Assembly (NCBI GenBank): GCA_964403285.1
Contig: CAYOFG010000006.1
Span: forward strand, 3,092 to 67,091
DNA length: 64,000 nt
Source: WVXT01 sp964403285
GTDB taxonomy: Bacteria > UBA6262 > WVXT01
Direction of reading: 5' to 3'
Part shown: one piece after another, positions 53,254 through 61,417 of the stretch
Layout: the number at the start of each line of letters is the position of its first letter
Position numbering within the stretch: position 1 is the first letter of the stretch
Position numbers and translations under genes: made by a program
Notes under the pieces: generated by a model
What the model saw: the letters and a program-made list of their open reading frames with translations, nothing else
Databases searched by the model: none
Told to the model about the DNA's origin: nothing

Positions 53254-53380
53254 AGTCTTCGGGATAGGGTGAAATTCCCAATCGGTGGTGAAAGTCCGCG
53301 ACCCCTCCTGATAAAAATCGGGAGAGTTGAACTGTTGAAATTACAGTACCGACGGTGAAAGTCCGGACGGGAGAAGATTC
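53254..53380 (+). promoter_or_regulatory. FMN riboswitch (RFN element)
   Basis: The conserved RFN blocks are in order: TCTTCGGGATAGGGTGAAAT, TCCCAATCGGTGGTGAAAGT, CCGCGACCCCTCCTG, ACAGTACCGACGGTGAAAGT and CCGGACGGGAGAAGA. The P1 stem pairs TCTTC (53256-53260) with GAAGA (53373-53377). It binds FMN and, with the terminator at 53441, represses riboflavin synthesis when FMN is plentiful. Confidence 0.95.
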
Positions 53381-53440
53381 CAGTTAGGGGTCCAATAATA
53401 AATAATGCAAAATCTCCCTCGCCTAAGTGAAGCGAGACGT

Positions 53441-53470
53441 CCCGAAGAAATATTCTTCGGGTTTTTTTTT
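53441..53470 (+). terminator. Attenuator terminator of the FMN riboswitch
   Basis: CCCGAAGA and TCTTCGGG form a stem with an AATA loop, followed by nine T (53462-53470), directly before ribD. The intervening stretch (53381-53440) would hold the antiterminator; a clear partner is not proven by eye. The GCGAGACGTCCCGAAG part may be involved. Confidence 0.88.
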
Positions 53471-53476
53471 ATTCAG

Positions 53477-54580
53477 ATGAAGATGAAGACTGAAAATGAA
53501 TTACAGTTTATGCAGAGGGCGATAGCCCTTGCCAGAAAAGGCTCATTCAGGGTGAGTCCCAATCCTAAGGTTGGCTGTGTTCTGGTTAAGAAGGGTAAGG
53601 TCATTTCTCGTGGTAGTCATCGACATTTTGGGGGTCGCCACGCTGAGATTAATGCGTTGAGGGAGGCAGGGGTAAGAGCCAAAGGCTCTACGATGTATAT
53701 CAATTTAGAACCGTGCTGCCATTATGGCAAGACGCCTCCCTGCACAGAAGCAATTAAAAAGGCAGGAGTTAAAAAGGTTGTTGTGGGAATGGTTGATCCC
53801 AATCCTCTGGTAAAGGGAAAAGGATTAAGGGAACTGAAAGCGAAAGGAATTAAGATAAAATTGGGAGTGTTAACAGAGAAATGCGCCAAACTGAATGAGC
53901 CCTACATAAAATATATCACCCGGAGAATACCTTTTGTAATTCTGAAATCGGCAATGTCTCTGGATGGGAAAATAGCTACACCAAAGGGGGACTCTAAATG
54001 GATTACCAGCGAAGCATCCCGGAAGTACGCCAAAGCGCTACGCAGCGAGGTGGATGCTATCCTGGTAGGAATAGATACTGTTTTAAAGGATAATCCTGGG
54101 CTTCTCAGTAGCAATTCTAAAAAGAGACCAACCAGGGTAATAGTTGATAGCCGCCTGAGAATTCCGTTAGATGCCAGGGTGCTCAATTCCCGGGCTCCCA
54201 CCATAGTGGCCACCCGGAAGGGAGCGGATAAGAGGAAAATAGAGAATTTGCAAACCAGAGGTGTGGAAGTCCTCGAGGTACCGAGATGGAGAAAACATCC
54301 CCGGAGAGGTCTCGACCTGAAGTTTCTAATGAAACAATTGGCGAAAAGGGGTGTTACTTCTCTTCTCATCGAGGGTGGAGGTAAAGTCAATGCTTCAGCA
54401 TTAGAGATGGGTTTAGTGGATAAGGTTCTCTTCTTCATTGCTCCCAAAATTATTGGTGGAGAGGATGCGATTACTCCGGTGGAAGGTGAAGGAATAGACA
54501 GGATTGGACAGGCAATAAAATTGAAAGATACCAGAATCAGGAGATTTGGCGAGGATCTTCTATTTGAAGGCTATATTTGA
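53477..54580 (+). CDS. ribD: Bifunctional riboflavin deaminase/reductase
   Basis: A 367-residue protein. The N-terminal deaminase domain has the zinc-binding GGRHAEINAL near residue 52 and EPCCHYGKTPPC near 78-89. The C-terminal reductase domain has KSAMSLDGKIATPKGDSKW near 155 and LLIEGGGKVNASAL near 295. It performs the second and third steps of riboflavin synthesis. ATG 53477 or ATG 53483 lies just after the attenuator; neither has a strong ribosome-binding site, because the riboswitch leader ends there. Confidence 0.93.
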   Translation: MKMKTENELQFMQRAIALARKGSFRVSPNPKVGCVLVKKGKVISRGSHRHFGGRHAEINALREAGVRAKGSTMYINLEPCCHYGKTPPCTEAIKKAGVKKVVVGMVDPNPLVKGKGLRELKAKGIKIKLGVLTEKCAKLNEPYIKYITRRIPFVILKSAMSLDGKIATPKGDSKWITSEASRKYAKALRSEVDAILVGIDTVLKDNPGLLSSNSKKRPTRVIVDSRLRIPLDARVLNSRAPTIVATRKGADKRKIENLQTRGVEVLEVPRWRKHPRRGLDLKFLMKQLAKRGVTSLLIEGGGKVNASALEMGLVDKVLFFIAPKIIGGEDAITPVEGEGIDRIGQAIKLKDTRIRRFGEDLLFEGYI

Positions 54581-54592
54581 GGGGATGAACAG

Positions 54593-55231
54593 ATGTTTAC
54601 TGGAATAATTGAAAAGATGGGAAAAGTAGTAGAGAAGAATCCCAATAGAATTAATGTGGAAACGGAATGGAAAGATTTAAAAGTAGGCGAATCAATTTCT
54701 GTTAGCGGTGTCTGCCTTACAGTTGCCCAGAGCGAGAATTTCAGACCATCGGGAATATTCACTGCCGACCTTTCTCGTGAGACTCTGGAAAGCACAACGC
54801 TGGGCAGTTTGAGGGTTGGAAGCAGAGTAAATTTAGAGAGAGCATTGAAATTAGGAGAACGCCTGGGAGGACATTTCCTCAGCGGGCACGTGGATGGCCT
54901 GGGAAGGGTGAAAGCAATTGCCAGAGAAAAAGAGGGAAAGCTTTTCCAGATTACAACTTCTCTGGAAATTTTGAAATATATTGTTCCTAAAGGGTCAATC
55001 GGTGTGGATGGAATCAGTTTGACCGTAGTTCAAGTAATTAACGGTATAGGTTTCTCTGTTTCCATTATTCCCCACACCGAGAAGGTTACCAGTTTTGGTC
55101 TTCTTAAAGTCAACGATTCAGTAAATATTGAAGCGGATATGTTAGCAAGGTATGTTGAGAATCTAATCAACAAGAGAAAAGAGAAATCTGGTATAACCAG
55201 AGAATTTCTCTTGGAGAAGGGATTTCTATGA
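54593..55231 (+). CDS. ribE: Riboflavin synthase alpha chain
   Basis: A 212-residue protein of two similar lumazine-binding barrels: MFTGIIEKMGKV at the start, GVCLTVA near 41, SGHVDGLGRV near 101, and GSIGVDGISLTVVQV near 137. It dismutates two lumazine molecules to riboflavin. Short spacing to ribD and an overlap with ribBA place it in the operon. Confidence 0.94.
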   Translation: MFTGIIEKMGKVVEKNPNRINVETEWKDLKVGESISVSGVCLTVAQSENFRPSGIFTADLSRETLESTTLGSLRVGSRVNLERALKLGERLGGHFLSGHVDGLGRVKAIAREKEGKLFQITTSLEILKYIVPKGSIGVDGISLTVVQVINGIGFSVSIIPHTEKVTSFGLLKVNDSVNIEADMLARYVENLINKRKEKSGITREFLLEKGFL

Positions 55232-56427
55232 AGTTTAACACGATTCCGGAAACAATAGAATATATTAAAAAAGGTAGAATGGTCATTGTTATTGATGATA
55301 AGGAACGGGAGAACGAAGGTGACCTGGTCATGGCTGCGTCGAAAGTGACTCCTGAGGCAATAAATTTCATGGCCAAGTACGGTCGGGGATTAATTTGTCT
55401 GGCAATTGTCGGGGAAAGACTGGATAAGCTGGGAATAAAACCGATGGTGACCAATGGAGTAGAGTTACGTGAAGCAGCATTCACAGTTTCCGTTGATGCC
55501 CGGCAAGGGACCAGTACAGGAATTTCGGCTCATGACCGAGCGACTACGGTAAAAGCAGTGATTAATCCCAGAACCAAAACCTCCGACCTTTGCAGTCCCG
55601 GACATATCTTTCCTCTCCGCTATCGGGAAGGAGGTGTCTTGGTGCGTGCGGGTCATACTGAAGCAGCTGTAGACCTTGCAAAGATGGCAGGTTTATACCC
55701 TGCCGGAGTAATTTGTGAGATAATGCATGAAGACGGTAGAATGGCAAGGACACCAGAACTTTTCCGCTACGCTAAAAAATATAAGATGGCTATCGTTACT
55801 ATCGCTGACTTGATTGAGTATCGCCGGCGGACGGAGAAATTCATAAAAAGAATAGCCACTGCCAAATTGCCTACAGAATTTGGCGAATTTATGATGATTC
55901 TCTATGAGTCCCTTCTGGACAGTGAGCACCATCTCGTTCTGGTAAAAGGAGAAGTAAAAGGCGAGAAAGACGTTCTGGTGAGAGTCCACTCCTCCTGTTT
56001 AACCGGGGATATTCTCCATTCCTTGCGTTGCGATTGCGGTTCCCAGTTACATCGTGCAATGGAAATAATTGAAAAGAAAGGTCAAGGGGTCATATTGTAT
56101 ATGCATCAGGAGGGCAGGGGTATTGGATTGGTCAACAAGGTGAAAGCGTACGAACTACAGGATAAAGGATTGGATACGGTAGAAGCCAACAAAGTTTTAG
56201 GTTTTGAACCAGATTTGAGAGATTATGGTATAGGTGCTCAGATACTTGCAGACTTGGGACTGTCCACCATAGCTCTTCTAACCAATAATCCTCGCAAGAT
56301 TGTGGGAATAGAAGGTCATGGATTGAAAGTAACCAAAAGGATTCCCCTGGAAATAAGGCCCACCAGGGTAAACAAAAAGTATCTTCAGGTGAAGAAAAAG
56401 AAATTGGGCCACATGCTCGAAGTCTGA
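55228..56427 (+). CDS. ribBA: 3,4-dihydroxy-2-butanone-4-phosphate synthase / GTP cyclohydrolase II
   Basis: A 399-residue fused enzyme. The RibB half has DDKERENEGDLVMAASK near residues 22-38 and RQGTSTGISAHDRATT near 92. The RibA half has the zinc cysteines in SCLTGDILHSLRCDCGSQL near 257-275 and YMHQEGRGIGLVNK near 293. It makes both precursors of the riboflavin ring system. It overlaps the ribE stop (ATGA). Confidence 0.95.
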   Translation: MKFNTIPETIEYIKKGRMVIVIDDKERENEGDLVMAASKVTPEAINFMAKYGRGLICLAIVGERLDKLGIKPMVTNGVELREAAFTVSVDARQGTSTGISAHDRATTVKAVINPRTKTSDLCSPGHIFPLRYREGGVLVRAGHTEAAVDLAKMAGLYPAGVICEIMHEDGRMARTPELFRYAKKYKMAIVTIADLIEYRRRTEKFIKRIATAKLPTEFGEFMMILYESLLDSEHHLVLVKGEVKGEKDVLVRVHSSCLTGDILHSLRCDCGSQLHRAMEIIEKKGQGVILYMHQEGRGIGLVNKVKAYELQDKGLDTVEANKVLGFEPDLRDYGIGAQILADLGLSTIALLTNNPRKIVGIEGHGLKVTKRIPLEIRPTRVNKKYLQVKKKKLGHMLEV

Positions 56428-56430
56428 GAT

Positions 56431-56490
56431 TGTAGCCGTCCCGATAAATCGGGGCTAATAGGAAGGCAAAGCTTACGCTTTGCTGCTACA
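56431..56490. repeat. Nested palindromic repeat, TGTAGC/GCTACA family
   Basis: Outer arms TGTAGC (56431-56436) and GCTACA (56485-56490) enclose CCCGAT-AA-ATCGGG and GCAAAGC-TTAC-GCTTTGC (56466-56483). It lies between ribBA and ribH within the operon. Confidence 0.82.
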
Positions 56491-56528
56491 TGAAATGAAA
56501 GTAAGATAAAAAACAAAAGGAGGGAAAG

Positions 56529-56996
56529 ATGGCTAAAGTGCATGCGGGAAAGATGTTGGCGAAAGGAAAGAATTTTGGAATTGTAGTTTCCAGGTTTAAT
56601 GAGTTCATCAGCCAGAGACTACTGGACGGGGCTCTCGATGCTTTGAGAAGACATGATGCTGATGAAGACAGGATTGAAATTTTCTGGGTACCGGGTTCTT
56701 TTGAAATCCCTTGGGCAGCAAGAAAGATGGCATTGAGCAAGAAGTACGATGCGATACTGTGTCTGGGAGCAGTTATCAGAGGCGATACACCACATTTCGA
56801 TTACATTGCCAGCGAGGTGGCTAAAGGCATAGCCCAGACTTCTCTTTCCACGGGTGTGCCCACTCTCTTCGGCATAATCACTGCCGATAATCTGGAACAA
56901 GCTATCGAGAGGGCGGGAGCGAAGGCAGGCAACAAAGGTGCCCAGGCAGCATTGAGTGCAATCGAATTGGTAAATTTGCTGCCTATGATGGAATAG
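56529..56996 (+). CDS. ribH: 6,7-dimethyl-8-ribityllumazine synthase
   Basis: A 155-residue protein with FGIVVSRFNEFISQRLLDGA near residues 17-36, WVPGSFEIPWAA near 56, and GAVIRGDTPHFDYIASE near 80, which includes the catalytic histidine. It condenses the pyrimidine and butanone precursors to lumazine, typically as a 60-mer capsid. AGGAGGG precedes the ATG. Confidence 0.95.
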   Translation: MAKVHAGKMLAKGKNFGIVVSRFNEFISQRLLDGALDALRRHDADEDRIEIFWVPGSFEIPWAARKMALSKKYDAILCLGAVIRGDTPHFDYIASEVAKGIAQTSLSTGVPTLFGIITADNLEQAIERAGAKAGNKGAQAALSAIELVNLLPMME

Positions 56997-57054
56997 AAAA
57001 TAGGAAAATACGGAAAATAGAGCTGGTCTATTTTTTCATTTGAAGGGGACAAAT

Positions 57055-57477
57055 ATGGGACTACGTCGCTTATCCAGAGAGTATGCTCTGCAAATATTGT
57101 ACGCTGTAGATGTTTGTAAATTAGAATCAGAAGACGCCCAGAAATCCTTCTGGAAAGACCGCAAATCTGGCAAAAAAGTTCTGGAGTTTGCCACAACTCT
57201 GGTGGAAGGGACATTAAAGAATTTGCCTCAAATCGATTCTTTAATTGTTAAGTACGCCCGCAACTGGGATCTACACAGGATGGCTTCAATTGACCGTAAC
57301 ATTCTTCGCCAGGCGACCTTCGAAATTCTTTATCTTCTCGACATACCAATCAATGTGATAATCAACGAAGCAGTGGAACTGGCAAAAAAATATTCCACTG
57401 AAGAATCGGGGAAGTTTGTTAACGGGATTTTGGACAAGATAAAAGAAGCCCGCAGTGTGAAAGATGCGAAGGAGTGA
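57055..57477 (+). CDS. nusB: Transcription antitermination factor NusB
   Basis: A 140-residue helical protein with RRLSREYALQILYAVD at the start, DRNILRQATFEILYLLDIPINVIINEAVELAKKYS near 83, and FVNGILDKI at the end. It binds boxA RNA with S10 to allow rRNA antitermination. The ribH-nusB order is widespread. GAAGGGGAC points to ATG 57055 instead of the TTG 15 bases earlier. It ends just before ligA. Confidence 0.93.
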   Translation: MGLRRLSREYALQILYAVDVCKLESEDAQKSFWKDRKSGKKVLEFATTLVEGTLKNLPQIDSLIVKYARNWDLHRMASIDRNILRQATFEILYLLDIPINVIINEAVELAKKYSTEESGKFVNGILDKIKEARSVKDAKE

Positions 57478-57481
57478 GATT

Positions 57482-59509
57482 ATGGCGAAACTTGAGGAAG
57501 TCAAGAGAAAAGTGGAAAAATTGAGAGAAGAAATTCGCCACCACGATTACCGTTATTATGTTCTTAACCAACCCGAGATTTCAGACAAAGAGTATGATGA
57601 TTTAGTAAAAAAATTAAAACAGTTAGAGAAGCAACATCCCCAGCTCATTACTCCCGATTCACCCACCCAGAGAGTAGGAGAGAAGCCACTTATAGGTTTC
57701 AAAACAGTCAAGCACCGCGTTGCCATGCTTTCTCTCGATAATACCTATTCTTCTGAAGAGATAGAAGAATGGGATAAGAGAGTTCACAAAGGATTGCCCG
57801 GCGGAAAGGCAGAATACGTTGTGGAATTGAAAATAGACGGCGTAGGCGTATCGTTGACATACGAAAAAGGCGTTTTCCTTGTGGGCGCCACGCGGGGCGA
57901 TGGTATTACTGGTGATGATATTACGCAAAACCTCAAAACTATAAAATCTATACCGTTGAGATTTCTCACTACCGGGAGTTCACAATTGCCGGATGTGATT
58001 GAAGTGCGGGGAGAAGTATTTATGGAGAAGGCTGACTTCGAGAAATTAAATGCGGAAAAGAAGAAAAAAGATGAAGCTCTTTTCGCCAATCCCCGCAATG
58101 CTGCTGCTGGCTCTCTAAAACTTCTCGACTCGCAGCTCACAGCTGGAAGGAAACTGAACTGCTTCATCCATTCCTTTGGCACGCTGGAAGGAGGAAAAGT
58201 TTATAAGACCCATTGGGAGTTTCTGCAATCTGCAAAAAGACTGGGACTCAGGGTTAACCCACAGATTAAACTGTGTAAGAACATTAATGAAGTAATCAGT
58301 TACTGTGAAAATTGGGATAATAAGAGAGGAAGATTGGGTTACGAAATTGACGGGATGGTTATCAAAGTGAATTCTTTAGCCCAGCAGAAAAGATTGGGTT
58401 ATACAATGAAGAGCCCCCGCTGGGCGATAGCCTACAAATTTCCTGCCCAGCAGGCGACAACTAATCTTAAGGATATAATCCTTCAGGTCGGCAGAACTGG
58501 TGTCATAACTCCCGTGGCTATGCTTGAACCAGTAGAGTGTGGGGGAGTGACCATAAGCAGAGCCACTCTGCATAATTTTGATGAGATAAAAAGGCTCGAC
58601 GTGCGAATCGGAGACAGGGTTATTGTGGAGAGGGCGGGAGAAGTTATTCCCAAAATTGTCAAGGTAGTAGAATCTGTAAGAAAAGGCAGAAGGGAAATTT
58701 TCAAGGTGCCGGAGAAGTGTCCTGAGTGTGGAGGAAGAATAACAAAAGAGAAAGAAGAGGAAGTTGCCTACCGCTGCATCAATCCCTCCTGTCCGGCACA
58801 ATTAGAGAGAGGTCTGGTCCACTTTGCTTCCCGGAATGCTATGGACATTGAAGGTTTTGGTGAAGCAGTAGTGGAGCAGGTGGCGAAAAATGGACTGGTT
58901 AAAGATTTTGCTGGCATCTATTCGCTGGGAAAAGAGAACCTCTTGAGGCTGGAACTATTTGCTGAAAAGAGAGCGCAGAATCTACTGGATGCCATAGAAA
59001 AAAGCAAGGAAAGACCTCTGGCTCGGCTGCTGTTTGCTTTAGGTATTCGTCATGTAGGAGAGAAGGCAGCGGAAACTCTGGCTGAGGAATTTGGCTCTCT
59101 TGATGCATTGATGGAGGCAAAAGAAGAGGAACTGGAGAGGATTCCAGAAGTAGGACCAGCCCTTGCTGGAAGTGTGAGAGAGTTTTTTAAACAAAAGGAG
59201 ATAAGAATACTTATTGAAAAGCTTAGGAAGGCAGGACTGAAGCTGGAGCAGGAAAGAGTGAAGAAAGGTCCTCAAATTCTAACAGGGAAGACCTTTGTAT
59301 TTACAGGAGAGCTAAAGGGATACTCCCGGTCAGAGGCGGAAAAGTTGGTGAAGAATCTGGGAGGAAAAGCAAGTTCTTCGGTGAGCGAGCAGACTTCTTA
59401 TGTAGTTGTTGGTGAAAGTCCCGGGTCAAAGTATGGAAAAGCTAAGGCACTCGGCGTCCCCATACTTTCCGAAGAAGAATTTGAGAAATTAATCAAAAAA
59501 GGAAAATAA
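57482..59509 (+). CDS. ligA: NAD-dependent DNA ligase
   Basis: A 675-residue protein with an N-terminal NAD-binding domain (RHHDYRYYVLNQPEISDKEYD), the adenylated lysine in VELKIDGVGVSL near 117, OB fold, a zinc finger (CPECGG...CINPSCPAQ near 402-425), helix-hairpin-helix repeats, and a BRCT domain from about residue 595 (GKTFVFTGELKGYSRSEAEKLV). It seals nicks in replication and repair. ATG 57482 follows GGAGTGAG. Confidence 0.96.
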   Translation: MAKLEEVKRKVEKLREEIRHHDYRYYVLNQPEISDKEYDDLVKKLKQLEKQHPQLITPDSPTQRVGEKPLIGFKTVKHRVAMLSLDNTYSSEEIEEWDKRVHKGLPGGKAEYVVELKIDGVGVSLTYEKGVFLVGATRGDGITGDDITQNLKTIKSIPLRFLTTGSSQLPDVIEVRGEVFMEKADFEKLNAEKKKKDEALFANPRNAAAGSLKLLDSQLTAGRKLNCFIHSFGTLEGGKVYKTHWEFLQSAKRLGLRVNPQIKLCKNINEVISYCENWDNKRGRLGYEIDGMVIKVNSLAQQKRLGYTMKSPRWAIAYKFPAQQATTNLKDIILQVGRTGVITPVAMLEPVECGGVTISRATLHNFDEIKRLDVRIGDRVIVERAGEVIPKIVKVVESVRKGRREIFKVPEKCPECGGRITKEKEEEVAYRCINPSCPAQLERGLVHFASRNAMDIEGFGEAVVEQVAKNGLVKDFAGIYSLGKENLLRLELFAEKRAQNLLDAIEKSKERPLARLLFALGIRHVGEKAAETLAEEFGSLDALMEAKEEELERIPEVGPALAGSVREFFKQKEIRILIEKLRKAGLKLEQERVKKGPQILTGKTFVFTGELKGYSRSEAEKLVKNLGGKASSSVSEQTSYVVVGESPGSKYGKAKALGVPILSEEEFEKLIKKGK

Positions 59510-59534
59510 TGTAGTGTAGGGTTTTATCCCCGTA
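59510..59534. repeat. Half unit of the TGTAGTGTAG repeat in front of the RAYT gene
   Basis: TGTAGTGTAGGG-TTTTAT-CCCCGTAG lies five bases upstream of the RAYT start, so it forms the gene's leader. Confidence 0.82.
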
Positions 59535-59539
59535 GAAAA

Positions 59540-60058
59540 ATGGATCCAAAATTACCCAAGAAAATCCGCCTCGACCCAAGTCTATACTGTAAACCAGGCT
59601 GGGCTTATTCAATTTCAGTCATTGCTAATTTCAAAAGACAATATTTCTTAAGACATGAACTCAATGTGGAAATTATAGAATGTCTCAAAAATCAAAGGAA
59701 TAAATTGGGATGCAAAGTTTTTGTCTATTGCTTTATGCCGGATCATTTACATTTCCTTTGTAGTGTAGGGGTTTATCCCCGTAAGGATTACGCCCATAAA
59801 GGGCTACACTACATTGATACAGTACCTTCTATAATAGATTTTGTTAATCAAGTTAAAGGTAAATCTACAACCATAGCTTGGAAATACGGTATCAAAGGAA
59901 ATCTCTGGCAGAAAAGATGGTATGATCATATTCTAAGAAAGGATGAAGATGTCCGCAAAATAGGTGAATATATATTGCAGAATCCTGTAAGAAGAGGACT
60001 TGTTGAGCACGGGTATGAATATCCTTATTGTGGTTATCTTGATGAATTTGATCTTTAA
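59540..60058 (+). CDS. REP-associated tyrosine transposase (IS200-like, RAYT) with a repeat inside its frame
   Basis: A 172-residue Y1 HUH-type protein. The metal-binding H-x-H is in FMPDHLHFL near residues 66-73, and the candidate catalytic tyrosine is Y144 in GEYILQNPVRRGLV. WYDHILRKDED and KGNLWQKRW are also typical. These single-strand nucleases bind and mobilise REP palindromes. Residues 74-91 (CSVGVYPRKDYAHKGLHY) are encoded exactly by a 54-bp repeat unit. Without it the HLH strand would lead straight into the IIDFVNQVKGKST helix seen in relatives. No terminal insertion-sequence ends are visible. Activity with the insert is unknown. Confidence 0.88.
   Translation: MDPKLPKKIRLDPSLYCKPGWAYSISVIANFKRQYFLRHELNVEIIECLKNQRNKLGCKVFVYCFMPDHLHFLCSVGVYPRKDYAHKGLHYIDTVPSIIDFVNQVKGKSTTIAWKYGIKGNLWQKRWYDHILRKDEDVRKIGEYILQNPVRRGLVEHGYEYPYCGYLDEFDL
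59759..59812. repeat. Full 54-bp TGTAGTGTAG unit within the RAYT gene
   Basis: Outer arms TGTAGTGTAG and CTACACTAC enclose GGGG-TTTAT-CCCC, CGTAA-GGA-TTACG and GCCC-ATAAA-GGGC. It differs from the unit at 60129-60182 at only two central positions by my comparison. It equals 18 codons and keeps the frame. Confidence 0.9.
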
Positions 60059-60063
60059 TTACT

Positions 60064-60182
60064 TGTAGTGTAGGGCTTTATGCCCGTAGCGATTTTTGTA
60101 GTGTAGGGCTTTATGCCCGTAGTGATTTTGTAGTGTAGGGGTTTATCCCCGTAATGAATACGCCCATAAAGGGCTACACTAC
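60064..60182. repeat. Tandem TGTAGTGTAG units downstream of the RAYT gene
   Basis: Half units start at 60064 and 60097 (GGGC-TTTAT-GCCC, period 33), then a full unit at 60129-60182. With 59510 and 59759 they place the RAYT gene inside a set of its presumed repeats, the arrangement called a REPtron. Confidence 0.88.
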
Positions 60183-60368
60183 CAACAAATTTTGGAAGGG
60201 GAAATAATTGTCTNNNNNNNNNNNNNNNNNNNNNNNNNNNNNNNNNNNNNNNNNNNNNNNNNNNNNNNNNNNNNNNNNNNNNNNNNNNNNNNNNNNNNNN
60301 NNNNNNNNNNNNNTACGCCCATAAAGGGCTACACTACCAACAAATTTTGGAAGGGGAAATAATTGTCT
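60159..60368. other. 100-N scaffold gap flanked by an exact 55-base duplication
   Basis: Bases 60159-60213 and 60314-60368 are identical over 55 positions, on either side of N at 60214-60313. The duplicate includes the start region of the next gene. This looks like two contigs ending in the same k-mer that were scaffolded without merging. Confidence 0.85.
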
Positions 60369-61403
60369 AAAGTCTATTTAATTGATTTCAAATCCTTGGG
60401 CAAGTTTAAGAAACTACTCTTACAGGCTGGTTTAGATAGAGTAGTTTCAAAAAATGACATAGTGGCTATCAAGCTCCACTTTGGAGAAGAAGGGAACAGG
60501 GGATATGTAAAGCCAGAATATGTTCGCCCGATTATCAACGAGGTGAAAGCTTTAAAAGGTCGACCATTTTTGACCGATTCCAATACTATATATGTTGGGG
60601 AGAGGTCTGATGCCTTAAGACATCAGGCTATTGCCAGAACTCATGGTTTTAGTTTAGAAAATTGCGGAGCTCCTGTAATAATCGCCGATGGCTTGAGAGG
60701 AAATAACTTTGTGGAAGTAGAAATAGAACAGAAACATTTTAGAAGAGTAAAAGTTGCTGGCGCTATCTATGACGCTGATAATTTAATTTTCGTTACGCAC
60801 TTCACGGGACATGATTTGGGTGGTTTCGGAGGAGCTCTCAAAAACATTGGAATGGGCGGTGCTTCCCGCACCGGTAAATATGAGATACACGAAGCAGTTG
60901 TTCCCAGGATAAAACTGGGTAATTGCACCGGATGCGAAGTTTGCGTTAAGTGGTGCCCCGCAGGAGCTATTAACATAGTAAATAAGAAAGTTAAAATAGA
61001 TAATGATAAATGCATAGGTTGTGGGGAATGTATCCTTTATTGCAATTTTGGCGCTCTCTCTATCGAATGGAGCGATTTAACGGAAAGTGAGCAGGAGAAA
61101 CTGATAGAGTATGCCTATGGAGTGTTGAAGAATAAGAAGGCTCTGTTCATTAATTTTCTCAATTTCATTACTAAGTTATGTGATTGCTGTGCCACCACCG
61201 CAAGCCCTGTTGTTCCGGACATTGGCATATTAGCCTCTTCTGACCCGGTAGCAATTGATGAAGCGTCGGTGAATTTGGTTAACGAGGTGGGTAAGAGAGA
61301 TGTATTTCGCCAGCTCTATCCCGGAACAGATTGGGAATTTCAGCTCAATTACGCTCAGAAGTTGGGTATGGGATCCAGAAATTATGAGTTGGTGAGGATA
61401 TAG
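60363..61403 (+). CDS. DUF362 protein with two [4Fe-4S] ferredoxin motifs
   Basis: A 346-residue protein. Residues 1-180 are the DUF362 domain (VAIKLHFGEEGNRGYVKPEYV, LTDSNTIYVG, THFTGHDLGGFGGALKNIGMGG). CTGCEVCVKWCPAG near 187 and CIGCGECILYCNFG near 218 bind two clusters. The end has GILASSDPVAIDEASV. The family is uncharacterised and common in anaerobes; a ferredoxin-linked role is inferred. The start is TTG 60363 after GGAAGGGGAAA. The same start region is duplicated before the N gap. Confidence 0.85.
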   Translation: MSKVYLIDFKSLGKFKKLLLQAGLDRVVSKNDIVAIKLHFGEEGNRGYVKPEYVRPIINEVKALKGRPFLTDSNTIYVGERSDALRHQAIARTHGFSLENCGAPVIIADGLRGNNFVEVEIEQKHFRRVKVAGAIYDADNLIFVTHFTGHDLGGFGGALKNIGMGGASRTGKYEIHEAVVPRIKLGNCTGCEVCVKWCPAGAINIVNKKVKIDNDKCIGCGECILYCNFGALSIEWSDLTESEQEKLIEYAYGVLKNKKALFINFLNFITKLCDCCATTASPVVPDIGILASSDPVAIDEASVNLVNEVGKRDVFRQLYPGTDWEFQLNYAQKLGMGSRNYELVRI

Positions 61404-61417
61404 GCGGAAAGCGAGCC

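Noticed and set aside
53902..54447. A 181-codon open frame on the - strand within ribD
   Set aside because: It is fully inside the reductase domain of ribD, whose + strand motifs are conserved; it is an antisense shadow.
60064..60182. A possible CRISPR array, because units recur with a period of about 33 bases
   Set aside because: The spaces between units are only a few bases and similar to each other, there are only three units, no cas gene is near, and the unit occurs singly elsewhere as an intergenic palindrome.
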